NCBI GenBank assembly: GCA_963693085.1
Contig: OY856412.1
Location: 1,060,720,244-1,060,784,243, forward strand
Reading direction: 5' to 3'
DNA length: 64,000 nucleotides
Origin: Alisma plantago-aquatica
Lineage: Eukaryota > Streptophyta > Magnoliopsida > Alismatales > Alismataceae
Within the stretch, counting starts at the first letter, position 1, and every line of letters begins with the position of its first letter. Positions 34,675-47,913 of this stretch are shown here, piece by piece. The notes beneath the pieces were generated by a model that was not told where the DNA came from, did no database searches, and saw only the letters and a program-made list of their open reading frames with translations. Made by a program: the position numbers and the translations under genes.

Positions 34675-34927
34675 ATCGACAAAGACCGGAGGGGTGCGGA
34701 CTCGTGCGGTGGGGGCCGGTGGGCCTGCTCTTCCGGACAGCTGGATCCTGGATTCCTGGGAGCAGGGCCCAGCAACCGTAGCACAGGTGGGGGCCAACAA
34801 TCAAGCTGCGTCCCACCTGCCGTTAATTACTACTATCTCCTGGTGCTGCCTGGGAGCGGGGACCCCTATTATCTCATGATAAAGTGCCCGCCGCTAAATT
34901 CCAGCTCCACGTCCGTGTGAACAAAAG
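34675..34927. other. GC-richer intergenic stretch
   Basis: No gene, repeat or RNA recognised. Confidence 0.4.
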
Positions 34928-35467
34928 AAAAGAGAGATTCCACCGTCCTTTTCAGTTAGGAGAAAGGCATGAGAAGGCCTAGTAGCCATATTATCACACA
35001 TTCTTCCTGGTCTTCTAAGCAATGCATTAAGAGAAACCAAACGACCATGTCAGTTTGATTCAGCCCATATATCCTTCATTCTTGTTAAGATGTTCCTTCC
35101 GATTTCGGTGTAACATTAGGCGTATGATGGTGTCCATTTACTTATATGAAGACAGTTTTCGAGAAGTAGTTGTCGTTGAGACTTACATGTATATGAAGAA
35201 AAGAGATATTCCACCGTCCTTTTCAGTTTGGAGGGCCTATTAGCCCTATTAGCCATGTTATCACATATTCTTCCTGGTCTTCTAAGCATGCATTGAGAGA
35301 CAAACTAAACGACCATGTTAGTTTGATTCAGCCTATGTATCCGTCATTCTTGTTAAGATGTTCCCTCCGATTTGGATGTAACATTAGGCGTATGATGGTA
35401 TCTATTTACTTTTATGAAGACAATTTATAAGAAGTAGTTGCATTTGAGACTTGCATATATGAAGACA
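34928..35467. repeat. 271 bp tandem duplication
   Basis: 34928-35198 and 35199-35467 align along their length (AGATTCCACCGTCC..., TTCTTCCTGGTCTTCTAAGC..., TGTAACATTAGGCGTATGAT...), with several substitutions and small indels. Confidence 0.85.
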
Positions 35468-35488
35468 ATACACACATACTTCTAACTA

Positions 35489-35530
35489 ACACACACACAC
35501 GTGCGTGCGCGCACACACACACATATACAC
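35489..35530. repeat. 42 bp perfect alternating purine-pyrimidine tract
   Basis: (AC)n, then GTGCGTGCGCGC, then (AC)n and ATATACAC. Purines and pyrimidines alternate without a break over 42 bases, a sequence type able to adopt left-handed DNA. It is also a microsatellite. Confidence 0.85.
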
Positions 35531-35557
35531 TTGAGTGTATTCGGAGCTGAATATACT

Positions 35558-35720
35558 CAAGTAGTTTTACATGATGCAATATTTTTTTCAAAAATCTAAT
35601 CCGTTAATCTTCTTAAACATCTTGTGAATAGCTCATATCAAGTAGTTTTTCATGATGCAATATTTTTTTCAAAAATCTAATCCGTTGATCTTCTTAAACA
35701 TCTTGTGAATAGCTCATACG
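35558..35720. repeat. 82 bp tandem duplication
   Basis: CAAGTAGTTTTACATGATGC at 35558 recurs at 35640, and the copies differ at only a few bases up to GTGAATAGCTCATA. Confidence 0.9.
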
Positions 35721-36832
35721 CAAAATTTGAGCACATTTGGACATTTACAAGTCATGTTATAAAGACCCCAAAAATTATGCACTTCAAATTCGTTTCGCGC
35801 GTCGATTTTGTTTCCCTCAGATGAGTGTCTTACACTCATCCAAATGGGCTCAAAATTTGTATGTAGCATAGTTATAGTATGACAGTGAAGATCAATAGTT
35901 TACATCTTGCAAAAAATAGTCTTGATATGCAAACACATTTGAGTGTATCTGTGCGATTGGTACACTCGAGTATATTCTAGCCTTTATATATATATATCCA
36001 TTTGAGCTAAATATCCTCATACCAATCATCGACTCATCAACTACCGTATACCTAAAATAGAATCTAAAACTCATCAAGTCAGTGGTTGCAGACGTTTTCC
36101 CTCTCGCTTTTTTTGCTTTTGCTATTGTGGTTGAAGATGGATGAGGTAGTGTTATGAATATTGGTAGAGTGAGGCTAGAACAAAGGGAAAAGTGCCCTCA
36201 TTCCACTCAGATTTTTTTCTTTTCTAAATAGTAGTAGTAGAAATCCCATCTGAATTCTGTAAGAAATTTAGTTTAATAGTAATATAAAATTTTGATCCGA
36301 TAATACTCTAAAGAATTAACTCAAAAATGGTAACTCCAAAAATGACTCCATTCACTATGTATTAATTCTATAAAATTGAAAATTATGTTGACTAGAATAT
36401 CTGTAGTTGTTCAGTTGCCGCAAAATATGCACAAAAATTTGCCTTAGATGCGTGTTTTGTTTTCCAGCATAATCTTCAAACAATTGATTCAACAAATGTA
36501 GTTCATAAATTATTTGATCAATACACAATGAAGAAAATTAAATTATGTTGAACTACCTGTGGCTATTTCATTTCAACAAAGCATGTGTGATTGAAGCTCA
36601 TTAGAAGCATGTTTTGTCATAATATGTACATGAAAAGTGCACAACATAGACAAGTTGTAAATATGGCATACTACACAGAAAGAATCTAAATTTTTAGTGT
36701 ATTTGTGGTACACAGAGTAGGTCATGTATCCGATTAGGATATATATAAAAAAAACTTCAATATTTATTTGGGATTTATATGTATATAGTTAAATATAATG
36801 CAAAAGAAACTGCGATCATGTGGTTGTCTGGA
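35721..36832. other. AT-rich intergenic sequence
   Basis: No coding or RNA signal. TTGAGTGTATCTG...CACTCGAGTATATTC near 35938-35982 is partly an inverted copy of the motif at 35519-35556, possibly the other end of a small element. Confidence 0.4.
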
Positions 36833-39447
36833 TTTTTTTTTGGGAAAAGTCAGGGGCTAATTTTATTCAACCTGCCCTCCTTGTGTAGAGATAAACTGGT
36901 GATTATAGATAGATTCTATTGAGAAAGAAAATTTGATAGAACTTCTACCATTACAGAGAGGAAAGTGAAGAGGATGACCCACAGGGTCAAGAGGAGGATC
37001 TATATAAAGACAGTCATCCTAGTGGTTTTTTTAGGTGGTTCCTTACAAGAGAGTCAGCTAGACTTATGCTCTCTCTATGTACTTTCATGATCTGCACATT
37101 TTCAAATTTGTCTAGCTCCTTCTTGATTAGATTTATCCAAGGTAGGAAATTAGGGTACTGACCAATCAAGTCTTCAATAGCAGCAATAGTGGTTGAACTA
37201 TATGATGTGATGATGAGAGGGTTGTTATAATTTACATTTGGAGCCTGCAAAGCAAGGAGAATGACACGTAGTTTAGATTCAGCCACAAATTTTACTTGAA
37301 TGGTACTGATAATGCCCCACTCCATTTACCTTCCTAATCAAGGAATATTGCCACTATGGCTGCTCTATCCCCTCTAATAGCAGCATCTGCTAAGGCTAGA
37401 TAACCTCCTCTAGATATCTTAGGACAATTCAAGGTCTTGTTCGTAGAGAGACCATCCACATGATCCTTTTGCTTCCAGTCCTCATCTACGACACTACGTA
37501 CGATCTATATGGATTACTTGTCGTTCCAAGCTGATATTAACATTCTCAAAGACGGCTGAGTTCCTTGCTTTCCAAATGATCTACAAGGTGATGGCAAAGG
37601 TTTCCTTGTGTGCCTTGCTACCTTTCAGGTTCTTCATAAGCCAAGTCTGAAAGCTCGTCTTATGTTGGAGGATAATGGCCATCGATGTCTCTAGTTTTTT
37701 CCATACCTCCTTGTCATGTGGCCAACTCCAGAGACTGTGGAATGTGGTCCGTTCTTCAGTTTTGCACCTAGGGTAGATCACATTGTCCATGAACGTCATT
37801 TGCTTCCTTTGGGTATTAATCATGAATGGCCTCATGTGTTACCAACCACATGAAGACACTAATCTTACTAGGTGTTCTAAGTAGCCAGATTGATGACCAA
37901 GGTCCATTCACCTGAGCGTGTCCATCTTCATGGATAATCTCATATGCAATGCTCATGGTGTATATATCTCTCATATCATAACTCCAGCTCTAGATGTCTT
38001 TGCCATCAATGGCCAGGGGCACATGCTGATTTGCAATCTGATCGACACATTCCATTGGTAAGTAGCTGTTGAGAAAGTCTAAGTCCCAAGTTCCATTTAG
38101 GTTCACCAGGCTAGACACCCGTAGATCAAGAATGCCTTACTCGATAGGTTGTAAGCTGATATTCCCTAGATTTTAAAATTCAAGAAGTCAATTATCTGAC
38201 TAGTTTATCATATCTTTCCCGTTATTTGTGGTTTTAGTGCAGCGAGCTTTAACAAATTGCATTCCTGAGTGGACGGTCCTCCAGATTGGGGTTGCACGAC
38301 TTCCTTTGTATTCAATGTACCCTCTGTACTTTTGTTTCAAACCCTCCTTCCAAAGATAGGTTTTATTGTTCATAAAATTCCACGAGTTTTTCCAAAGGAG
38401 GGCTTTGTTCCAGTCTAACGTAGATTTGATACCTAGGACTCCATTCTCCATACTAGAACAGACTTTATGCCATGAGACAAGAGAGACATGTCGTGACTTA
38501 TGGAAGCCCCCCCAGATGAACTTGCATACGTTTTTATCAAGTTTCGAGTAGACACAACTGGAAATCCTAGTTGTTTGCATCACATAAGTAGGGATAGATG
38601 TAAGCATGACTTTTGCAAGGCATAGATGCCCTACCAAGGATAGAGTTATGGCCGCCCACCTATTAATCCTTGTCTCCATGCCGCTAGCTATGTACGCATA
38701 GATTGTCTTGTTAAATATGTTGTAAAGGATATGAACCCCCAAGTACATCCCTAGGTTGGTGGTCTTAGGAATCTTAATGGCAGAACAAATGGTAGCTCTG
38801 GTGGTGCAATCTACTAGGGTTGAGAAGAAAATTCTTAACTTGTCAAAAGAGATTTGTTGCCCAGATGCGGCCTCGAAGGTTTTAAAGAAATGATTTATGA
38901 TCACAATTTGTTCCATAGATTCCTTTGCAAAAATCATAATGTCATCTGCAAAGCTAATGTGTGAGATCGAGGGGCCTTTCTAAGATACCTTAATAGGCTT
39001 CCACTTGTTATCATTGACACTTTGGTTAATCATTTATGTCAATCATTCCATATGCATGACAAAAAGATAGGGGGATAGGGGATCCCCCTGCCTCATACCC
39101 CTGGATGTCTTGAAAGCCGGGAGAGACTCACCATTCATGATGATGCCAATATTACTTGCAAACATGGAATTTAGAATGTATTTCTTGATATTTGTAGGCC
39201 AAGACATTTTGTTTAGAGTGTTTTCAACAAACTCCCAGGACATACGATCATAAGATTTTGCAAGGTCGACCTTTTTGGCCATCTGTGGAGAACAAGAACG
39301 TCTTCTCATGCTATGGATAATCTCCTGGACAAGAACAATATTGTCTAAGATACACCTACCCAGATGAAACTTGTCTGCATAGGAGCGACCCACTGTGGGA
39401 TATATTTCTTCACTCTCTCTATAATAACTTGTCTCAACTCTTACCAT
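36833..39447 (-). pseudogene. L1-like LINE remnant, 5'-truncated
   Basis: Non-LTR retrotransposon reverse-transcriptase region on the minus strand. In order: residual LGRCILDNI and VDLAKSYDRMSW (motif A), GMRQGDPLSPYLFV (39110-39065), ISFADDIMIFAK (38965-38930, the catalytic FADD box), the L1 C-terminal region with IPTYVMQTTRI and FIWGG (38940-38200), a zf-RVT region with CKTEERTTFHSLWSWP (37835-37581), and an RNase H-like end with AES and LADSLVRNHL (37325-37014). Stops at 39043, in the stretch to 38940 and elsewhere, plus a frame change near 39370, break it. The N-terminal endonuclease and first ORF are absent. Nine T at 36833-36841 mark the poly(A) end. It cannot be active. Confidence 0.88.
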
Positions 39448-40451
39448 ACCAAAACTTATCTTTTTAATGAAAATTTAAATTTTGTAGTTTATTTAATGTC
39501 AATCATCACAATATGTACATCATTTTAGTTCTACAACCTGATACATATGATGCCTTTTGCATCCTAATCATCTGGCTGTTATTACCATCAACAAACTATC
39601 ATCAATATTCCAACAATCGTTATTATTTCTTAGAAGTTGGAATTTGACGACTAGCAATCAATATTGAGGTTTCAATCAAATCAAAGTGCAATAGATACAT
39701 TGTTGTATATTCTATTTAGTTGATTAAATTTTTATTATTGGCATCATTACACTATAATTGATGTAAAAACTACTAAAAATCTAACATTTTGGTGATTGAT
39801 GTACTGGATGTACCACTATATATTTCATTATTCTTATAAAATTTTAAGATATTAGTAAATATAATATCTTATCATATTTAATACAAATTATTACTAATTA
39901 TATTATTTTAGTTTATTTGGTTAGCATTAATATTACGAGTGACAAAAGTGATAGTGAAAAGATCATTTCCTATCATGAATATTATTAAAGATCACTAGTG
40001 AGAAAAAGGAATGATATGTGGCTCAATGATTCAATGATTGTCAATTGAAAAAGAAATATTTGACACCATTACTAACAAAGTACCAATAAAACGATTCTAT
40101 GAGATGAAAACTCCAAGAAAATATTAAATTATGTTGAATGAGATCATATTCTTCATTATGGAATGTATTTGTATATTGAAATAATATTAGTTTGATCATG
40201 TTTTAGGCATTAATTGCAGCCATGAATGTTTTAATATTTTTCAAAAAAAAGTTAATAACTAATTCATTTATAATTGTGACCTCCTTTGAGATCCGGTTGG
40301 TTGTGCCCCTGATTCTGAATAATACTTAAAATGGATTTTGATTTGGCCTCATGCCCTACTTCAAACAACCAGTTGTTAAGGATCGAAGAAACTTTTTGGG
40401 GGATTGTGTTGGATGACAAATTAATTATGATTGGGCAACATTTAGAAGAGG
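39448..40451. other. AT-rich intergenic sequence
   Basis: Very A/T-rich. I see no frame, terminal repeat or structured RNA. Confidence 0.45.
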
Positions 40452-43400
40452 TGTGACGTCCCCGGATTTTCTAAAACTTAATCTAATGTGTGACGTCCAA
40501 ATTGAAACCCTCACATCGGCGAGAATCCCAATTTAAACATCACACAAGAGGCTAAGAAGAAGAAAATCAAGGGAGTCAGAAGGAAACAATCAGTAGCACA
40601 TGCACATGAACAATAATAAAACCATACAACACATGTTCACCATTCAACATATAATTACAACATGAATTGTTACAACATTTGATATTACATATTGAATAGA
40701 AAACTTCTACACATACATGTACTACCACTAGACTGCAGGATCTTAAGACAACAGGTCCACCTGTACATCAGCTCGCTACACAACTCTCAACTATCCTAGA
40801 TCTTCAAGAGCATAAACACAACCTAAACAAAAAGATTACAAGCGGTACACGTCAGCACAATATTTCATGAATATTGTACTGAGTATGCCTACGTGTCTTT
40901 TTATATACCTCTCATCATATCTTGGCAGTAAGATAAAACTAATATACTTGGCAGTAACAGAAGAATGTAAGAAAAGCGTATACTTGCACAAAGATATTCA
41001 TTAACAAAAGAGAACACATATTTTAAGCACATTTTCCATTATATATCCATGCATTTGCCACCTGAGGGAATAATGCATCATCTCTGCTACCAATGAGAAT
41101 GAGATGTAAGGCCTTATGATCTACTACCAAAGAGTTAGATCATTGTACAATGTGATCTGCTACCAAAGAGAATGATCACTTTCCAACACTATGCTACCAA
41201 AGAGAATTATTGCTTTCATATAATGGAACAGATATATTATGTTTAATGTGTTCATAGAACTAAGTATGAAGAATCAAGCAACATAACATACAAGAACAAT
41301 CATTTCAATCAATACCATATGCCAAGTATTTTACTACACATATAACACAAGCATATTGTATAATAAGCCAAGTAAGAGGTAATGGCGTACCTTCCAAAGA
41401 GACATCCTAATCACATATTCCTCATGTCAACTCTAACCTTGTTCATCCCTGATCAAGACAAGATCATATACTATCATCAGGTTCTCATCATCTTACATCT
41501 CGTCTTAACCCTAATCGTGTTCATTAGAGTTTGCTTATCTCATTAGAATATTCTCATGATTACTTATATTCTTTCCTTATGCTATCTCACTGATGTCATT
41601 TTCCAGATTACATCTCATTATCAAAGTTCATCATCTGAACATTATGTTCCATATATTTTTGTGTGTCCATTAATCGTATCTTATATGCATTATACATATT
41701 AGGGTTACAACCCATGTATTTAGGGTTCATCTTCATGTAACATGAATTTCATGTATATAACTGATCTCAGATTCATATATTATCTTTCAATTACAGATAT
41801 GAGGGTTTTCTGTAAATCTCATCATTTATTGAGCATGCATGCGTTTATTGCATTTTATTTAGTCTTATTAGCACTAATTAGCCATATAAAGCAATTACAT
41901 AATTTTGGGCATCAACATGACCATATCTGACATCATATGCATTATAAACATGAAATATGATTTACAGGTATTTTCTCATAATTTTAGGGCATCGTTTGAT
42001 ATTTATTATCCATCATATGAGCATTTCACATCTTACATGATATCTCTGTTATTAATACATCAAAAGCAGGATATTATGCTTCCATCTTGTTCTATGCATT
42101 TTTCTGAGAATTTTGGTATATTATATGGATTTTTATGATGCTCGAGCTAATTACTATGATTTTATGAAGAACTGCATATTTCTGGGAATATTACCTTATT
42201 CGGCCAATCGCAGGACGCCACGTGTCCTCTAGGGTTGCGGCTCCTTGCTCCTGCTTGCTGGTGGAGTCGGCCGGTTCAAGGGCACCTGGACCGGTTCTGC
42301 TTGGATTTAGGTCCGGTTCACTACTAATGGATTGGGCCGACCCTCTCCTTTCTTTCTCACACGCGATCAGTCCCAAGCGGGACTGTTCCATGTGAGCGCC
42401 GCCGTGCAGGAAGCTCTCCGGTGAGCGATCGATCGTCCTCCAAAGCTCCTCGTGAAAGACTTACACTCCCCCAAGATTTGGACTATCTCCCTCGACACCT
42501 CCGACCACTTTCCCTTCTTCCTAGAGCTCTTGCTCGAGAGATCACGGAGGCCACTGCCGCTGGTGTCTACCGCGACAGAGCAGAAGGGGCGTCTGGCCTC
42601 TTCTCGTCCTCACGCTTATCTAAAGCTTTGTAAAGCTTCGTTGGGCCTCCACAAACTCGACCACGCCCCTCATCGTTGGGGAGAAGAACCATGCCCAGGC
42701 CTCCGAGCTTCATCTTCAAGCTCCGGACAGCTTGGGTTGCTCGACCATGGAAACGACCATGGGAGTCAGTCATCGTGTGTGGGTTCCGTCCAACAGACGT
42801 CTCTCTTCATTTCTATTATCATAGAACTCTACAAGATGCTTTCCTCTCCCTTCTCCTACCTATGCCTTTCACCTGTAAGTGGTGGTGGAGAACCCATGGA
42901 GTCGGGGCTTCATATCTCACTCTCTTGTTGACTGAATTCCGCTTATGAGGGGTTGGTGTGTTTCTCCCACTTTTCCGATTCTAACTTCTCGGTTGAAATC
43001 GTGCCCTCACACATGGTCAGTGGGCTAGGCAACGTGGGTTGAAGGCGGCTCGCACCCAACCCCACTACCCCAACATGTCATAGGTAGAGGATGACCAGAT
43101 TACCATTCAATCAAAATCTAAGGGTCCGTGTCTTTCTAGCCTGAGCACAATCTGTGGCTCACATAAGTGAACGGTCCCAGTTAGTAGATTAGCCCTGAAC
43201 GAACAAGATGTCTCCACACAGGCCGCTCAATCTAAGGGGCACGTGATGCTCAAAAGATTAACAACTTAGGCTCTACTTAGATAATGTACTAATGATTTGA
43301 CCGATTTCAAAATTAGATATCTCTCTCTAGGAACCTCTGATTGCCACGAAATTTTAACCATAGCTCCCCTACCTCTCGAGCTACCTTCTATTCAAATTTG

Positions 43401-43599
43401 GTGAAAAAACTCATCTATTGTACCACTCAATTAAATTCATCAAAAAGGCATTAAAAAGAGATATCTTAATCATTATATCAACCTCAATCAACACTCCAAC
43501 TTTATTAAAAACACTTGAGATTCTCAAAACAACTCAACATGCATGACTTCACTTGTGTCATTGGATATTTTAGGATTCCCAAAAGTCCACTCCATCACA
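40452..43599 (-). mobile_element. Long Gypsy-type LTR, about 3.1 kb
   Basis: The left edge reads TGTGACGTCCCCGG at 40452 (a second TGTGACGTCC at 40489 is an alternative edge). The right edge is CCATCACA at 43599. Directly after that edge the complement holds GAGGACGAAATTTC and a purine run, the usual 3' end of plant Tekay/Del-type Gypsy elements. This would therefore be a 3' LTR of a minus-strand element. A GC-rich part at 42200-43060 contains frames of up to 159 codons without known motifs, which I take as LTR leader sequence, not a gene. Confidence 0.5.
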
Positions 43600-44481
43600 T
43601 CCTACACACCTTAAAAGAAATTTCGTCCTCGGAATTAAGCCAGAAAAACCACTTTGTCACAAGAGGTACCATCCTGGTCACAATATTTTATGAATTCTTG
43701 AACTATTTTCTCATTATTCATAAATTTTTCATGTGTCAAAGGCTTCATCCAAATTTTGCAAGAAGCCTGCATGATTCTGAATTCCACAAATTATTCACAA
43801 ATTTTATAGATTATCTCCAAAATTTTATAGATTATCTCCAAAGTTTATGAAATTTTCCCAAACTTCATGAATTGTTCACTTATGAAAAAAGAACACCTTG
43901 TATGATTTGGCATTTGGGAATGAAGAATCAACAAGAAAATCACAGTGTGTGATAAAGAACTTAAATGGGTCTTCATCTTGTGTTATTTTCCCCATCATTC
44001 ACATTTTGATGTTTCAGTATGCATGTTTTCCCCAAATAATTTGTTTTGTAGTCAAATGTATCATTAGATATTCTTTGCATCAATTTTAGATACTTTGAAC
44101 AAACTTTGAATTGAAGGGAGAGGAGAATGATCTTAGGATTCCTTTACTACCAGAGGAGCCCAAAGTGAACCATAGAGCTGCATTGACCAACCCTAAGTGG
44201 CCAACAATCAAGACAAGGCAAAGAATGCCATGGATGAGGACACTAAAGACTTGTTGTGGAAAAACCCCAACACGACTGTGGTACAATAGAATGTATGTGC
44301 CACCAACATCAAATTTCATAGACTCGATAATTAATTGAAGTAACTCCTAGAAGTTCAAGCAACACAATCATTCTAGACATAACGATTGTTCCAAGAAGCC
44401 CTAGGTAGAATTGTGCCAACCGCAACGGCTGTGCCAAGAAGCTCCCAAGATGAATATTATGAGAACCTGATACAATAAATG
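43600..44481 (-). mobile_element. Short internal remnant of a Gypsy element
   Basis: The left edge has the GAGGACGAAATTTC 3'-end motif on the complement (43612-43640). Near 44466-44478 the complement resembles a degraded tRNA-iMet primer-binding site (TGTATCAGGTTC). Only about 0.9 kb remains between the two LTR regions, so almost all coding sequence is missing. A 75-codon frame at 44111-44338 has no recognisable motif. Confidence 0.4.
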
Positions 44482-47208
44482 AGATTACTCAAAACATAAA
44501 GTGCAATCGATCACTAATTAATCACATACCCACAAATATGGGTAAATTAAAACTTATTTCAACATTAGCACCTGCTCAGAACATTTACATAAGAGTCCAA
44601 CATCTTTCTTTTATCCATACTATGCCAAGAATTAGATACAAATTGGTCTATCTCCTTAGCCACAACATATATACACATGAAAACAATATTCGTATATGCC
44701 ATACAAACAAGCATTAATATGCTGAAAAAAGTCTGATTAATTTGAAACACCATATACAAACTTTTCCTGCCCAGACCTGAGAGTACAGGGACGACTCTAG
44801 GACACACTAAACATCTAATCAACTTTCTCAAAGATTCATTACTATAGCTCCTCTTTGCTGCCACATGTTTGTTTTTGTCACCTCCGATTACCTAAAAAAA
44901 TGTGGCGAACCACAAGGGTGAGACCCATGTCCCAGCAACAGATATAACCTCCAACAAAGCTTATTGATTACAACATTTTAAATAGTAGATAACTAAGCAG
45001 TTGGAGTATTTAATAATCAATTGAACAGATTGAATGATTCAAGTATACTAAACAAATTAAGCAAATCATCTTAGCAACAAGTATGATCATCAATGCATAC
45101 ATAGATAATGAATAAATCCATTTCTTTGGATAGATATCTACTCAAATATCATCAAATTGTATCTAATAAAAATCATTATCATTAATCTGACTATCATCAT
45201 ATTCCTTGCTAACAGTACAAGCAATCTAGTAGTATAAGCATCACTGACATCATGAATATGTCTAGTAACATAACATGGCTATCAATATTGGCATCTCAAA
45301 TAAAGGGAACATATCTATATCATAAGTAGAACTAACATCATAAAACAATGAACTACATAGTCATGATTAGTAGTTTAAGCATTTCTAATTACATAGGCAT
45401 GGCTAGCAATATTAAACATAGCTAGAAACAACATCTTAACCATTAGTGTCAGTATATGTAACAACATAAGCATGTTTACAACATGAGCATAACTACAACA
45501 TAAGCATATCTATTATCTCTTATTGTACTATACATGATCTCAGTGAAAAGAAAGCAAACAAGGGTTTTCATCCAATATGAAGTGTTATGTATAACCCTAA
45601 ACAGATATACTACACAACTATCTTACATCATTTAATATGCCCTAAGGAAATTGAGGATACCACTCAAAATCCAACTGACCACTACAAAGTCAAAATTAGT
45701 TCCATAAAAGATCTAGGAAGATCTGGACTCCTAAGATCTTCTTCACCCCTGATCAGTATGAGTCTGGCACAACGACACATAAGGTCAAGCTGCTAACAAC
45801 CTAGTTCATCCTTGGTACAGGTCATGACACTAGTAAAAGGAGGTGGGTACGCATACCCTACGATCTGAGGTACAACCACAGTTGTCCTCCAATCTCATCA
45901 CATATATAATCATCAAGACACGACCACATCCATTCTCAAACTAAGGGCTAGGTATGACCACAGTCATCCTCCCTAAACACTTGAATTCAGGATGACAAGG
46001 ACCCTGCATACTCATCAGTATGCGCTCTGAGTTTCCCTTAGGAATACTTGTTTCACCATCTGGCAAGTTTTGACACCTAGATGGATCTATGGCACAGGGC
46101 ACTACATGATTAGAGTTTCACTTGATTATCTATGCCAATTGGGTGAATTAAGGTTGCATCAAACAAGTGGAAATGCAAACCCTAATTCACTTCTAACAAG
46201 CATATAAATATCATAACTTCAAAAGATATAAAATGTGTGAAACATAATTTCTCATCTCATCATCACATGGTACTATTCACTTTCCATTCATGAGGCTACA
46301 CTAGTCATCATACTATCACACAATATAAATCCTTTTCACAATATCACAGGGTATCAACCCTTATCAACACAAGAGGATTACACCTCATTCAGGGATCAAC
46401 CATGCCCAAAGGTCATTAAGACAATCATACTATTCCCTACAAGATCATATTTATCTTTTCATGCCTTATAACAAGGCTCAACAACATCACTTTCATATAA
46501 TACACTAGATCAGCACAACATTGCATTAATGAGCTAGGAGATATTCATAAACAATCATAGCAGGGTTATAATAACATTAAGAACATTCCTTTATTACATC
46601 AACATACAAGTAATCTAGATATGATTAACTCTCATCATATTCATAATGCACATGTTTAGTATAAGAAAGTATCAACCATGTGGCTATGTTAACCACCAAT
46701 TAATAGATTACGGTTATGATCATATTAAGGAGGTTATTTCACCATCATGCCATCATATAAGAATGTTAAACATGAATACTCATATTTATCTATTTTTGTT
46801 AGAGTTAGGTTCAACATGATAAATTTTATCAATGTTACTAATCAACACTTATACCCAAACCCTAACTCACGGCACCCCCATTGGATCATGGATGCATAAG
46901 GTGAAGCATCACCATCACATTCCATACTATTCTCAAGTATGAAACCACACATAAAACAAGGTGTTACCATCGGGTTATAGCATACTAGCATTTCAACAAC
47001 AATAAGAGAGTACTCCATGATTGTATTAATCATTCAAAGACTATTCATTTCCAATTACCATCATTTAGTTATATTAAAGCTAGGTATAACAAGCTATACC
47101 TCATTAGGGTTACATATCAACACAATATGGTTATCTTCCCTTCTATTCATATGAGTGAATAGGTAAGAGAACCTTATTAAGGTTAACCCTCCATTTGTTC
47201 CATCATCA

Positions 47209-47913
47209 TGTTGGGTTTTGTGGAGAAAACATGTGTGGCGGAAGCAACAAAATTCTACTCAACCCGTAACATGATCTCGTCGAAAATAGTGTATTTAGAA
47301 GGAGTGTTTGCGGGATATACCTTATTGCAGAGCAAGTCCGGTGATGTCCCACTGCACGACGGTGCAATGCTACTGATCTACACGGACGAAACTTCTCTCC
47401 CATTCGCTGTCGCAGGAAGATCCGGCAGCGCTCCTGTGCGATGATGTGCGCCACTCGTAACACACACAGATGGTCGTCGATGTCCTCCGAACGCAGGCGT
47501 CTCAGCGTCTGCGTCTCTACTTCGTCCATGCGGATGGACTGGAACTCCACGTCGTTCTTCCTAAACCAGTGGAAAGGAGTCGTGTATGTGCGGAAGCGTG
47601 CTAGCAGTGCGTTGCTCTCCTTTCACTCCTAAGGACGGTGACAACTAGGTTTATGTACGTGAGTGTAAACTAAAAGTGTCTCTCGATCTCTTATATAGAT
47701 ATCGGCCATCAATCCTCCTTTAAATAGGATACAAAGGGAAGTAGGGTTTCCTAAACCCATCGGTAAACAGAAATGTTGCGTTAATTAAACACTTGTGGAT
47801 TAATTAGAATATTCTGGAATTTACTAATTAACCAAATAATCACATTAATTGATTAATAAATATCCGACTCCATGCAATCACTTGGGATGGCTGTATGGGC
47901 ATATATACCAACA
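47209..47913 (-). mobile_element. Copia-type solo LTR, 705 bp
   Basis: Ends TGTTGGG and CCAACA, with a perfect 5 bp target duplication CATCA (47204-47208 and 47914-47918). On the minus strand a TATA box (CTATATAAGAG) lies near 47700-47689 and the order of parts fits U3-R-U5. No internal domain remains, so it is a solo LTR formed by recombination. Frames inside it are not genes. Confidence 0.85.
47689..47700 (-). promoter_or_regulatory. TATA box of the solo LTR
   Basis: The complement reads ATCTATATAAGA, placed mid-LTR as in Copia elements. It may still promote transcription leftward. Confidence 0.5.

Noticed and set aside
42452..42931. A 159-codon frame as a gene
   Set aside because: It lies in the GC-rich part of a long LTR, has competing frames on both strands and no recognisable domain.
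47206..47632. Overlapping frames of 63-114 codons
   Set aside because: All lie inside a Copia solo LTR and have no protein motif.
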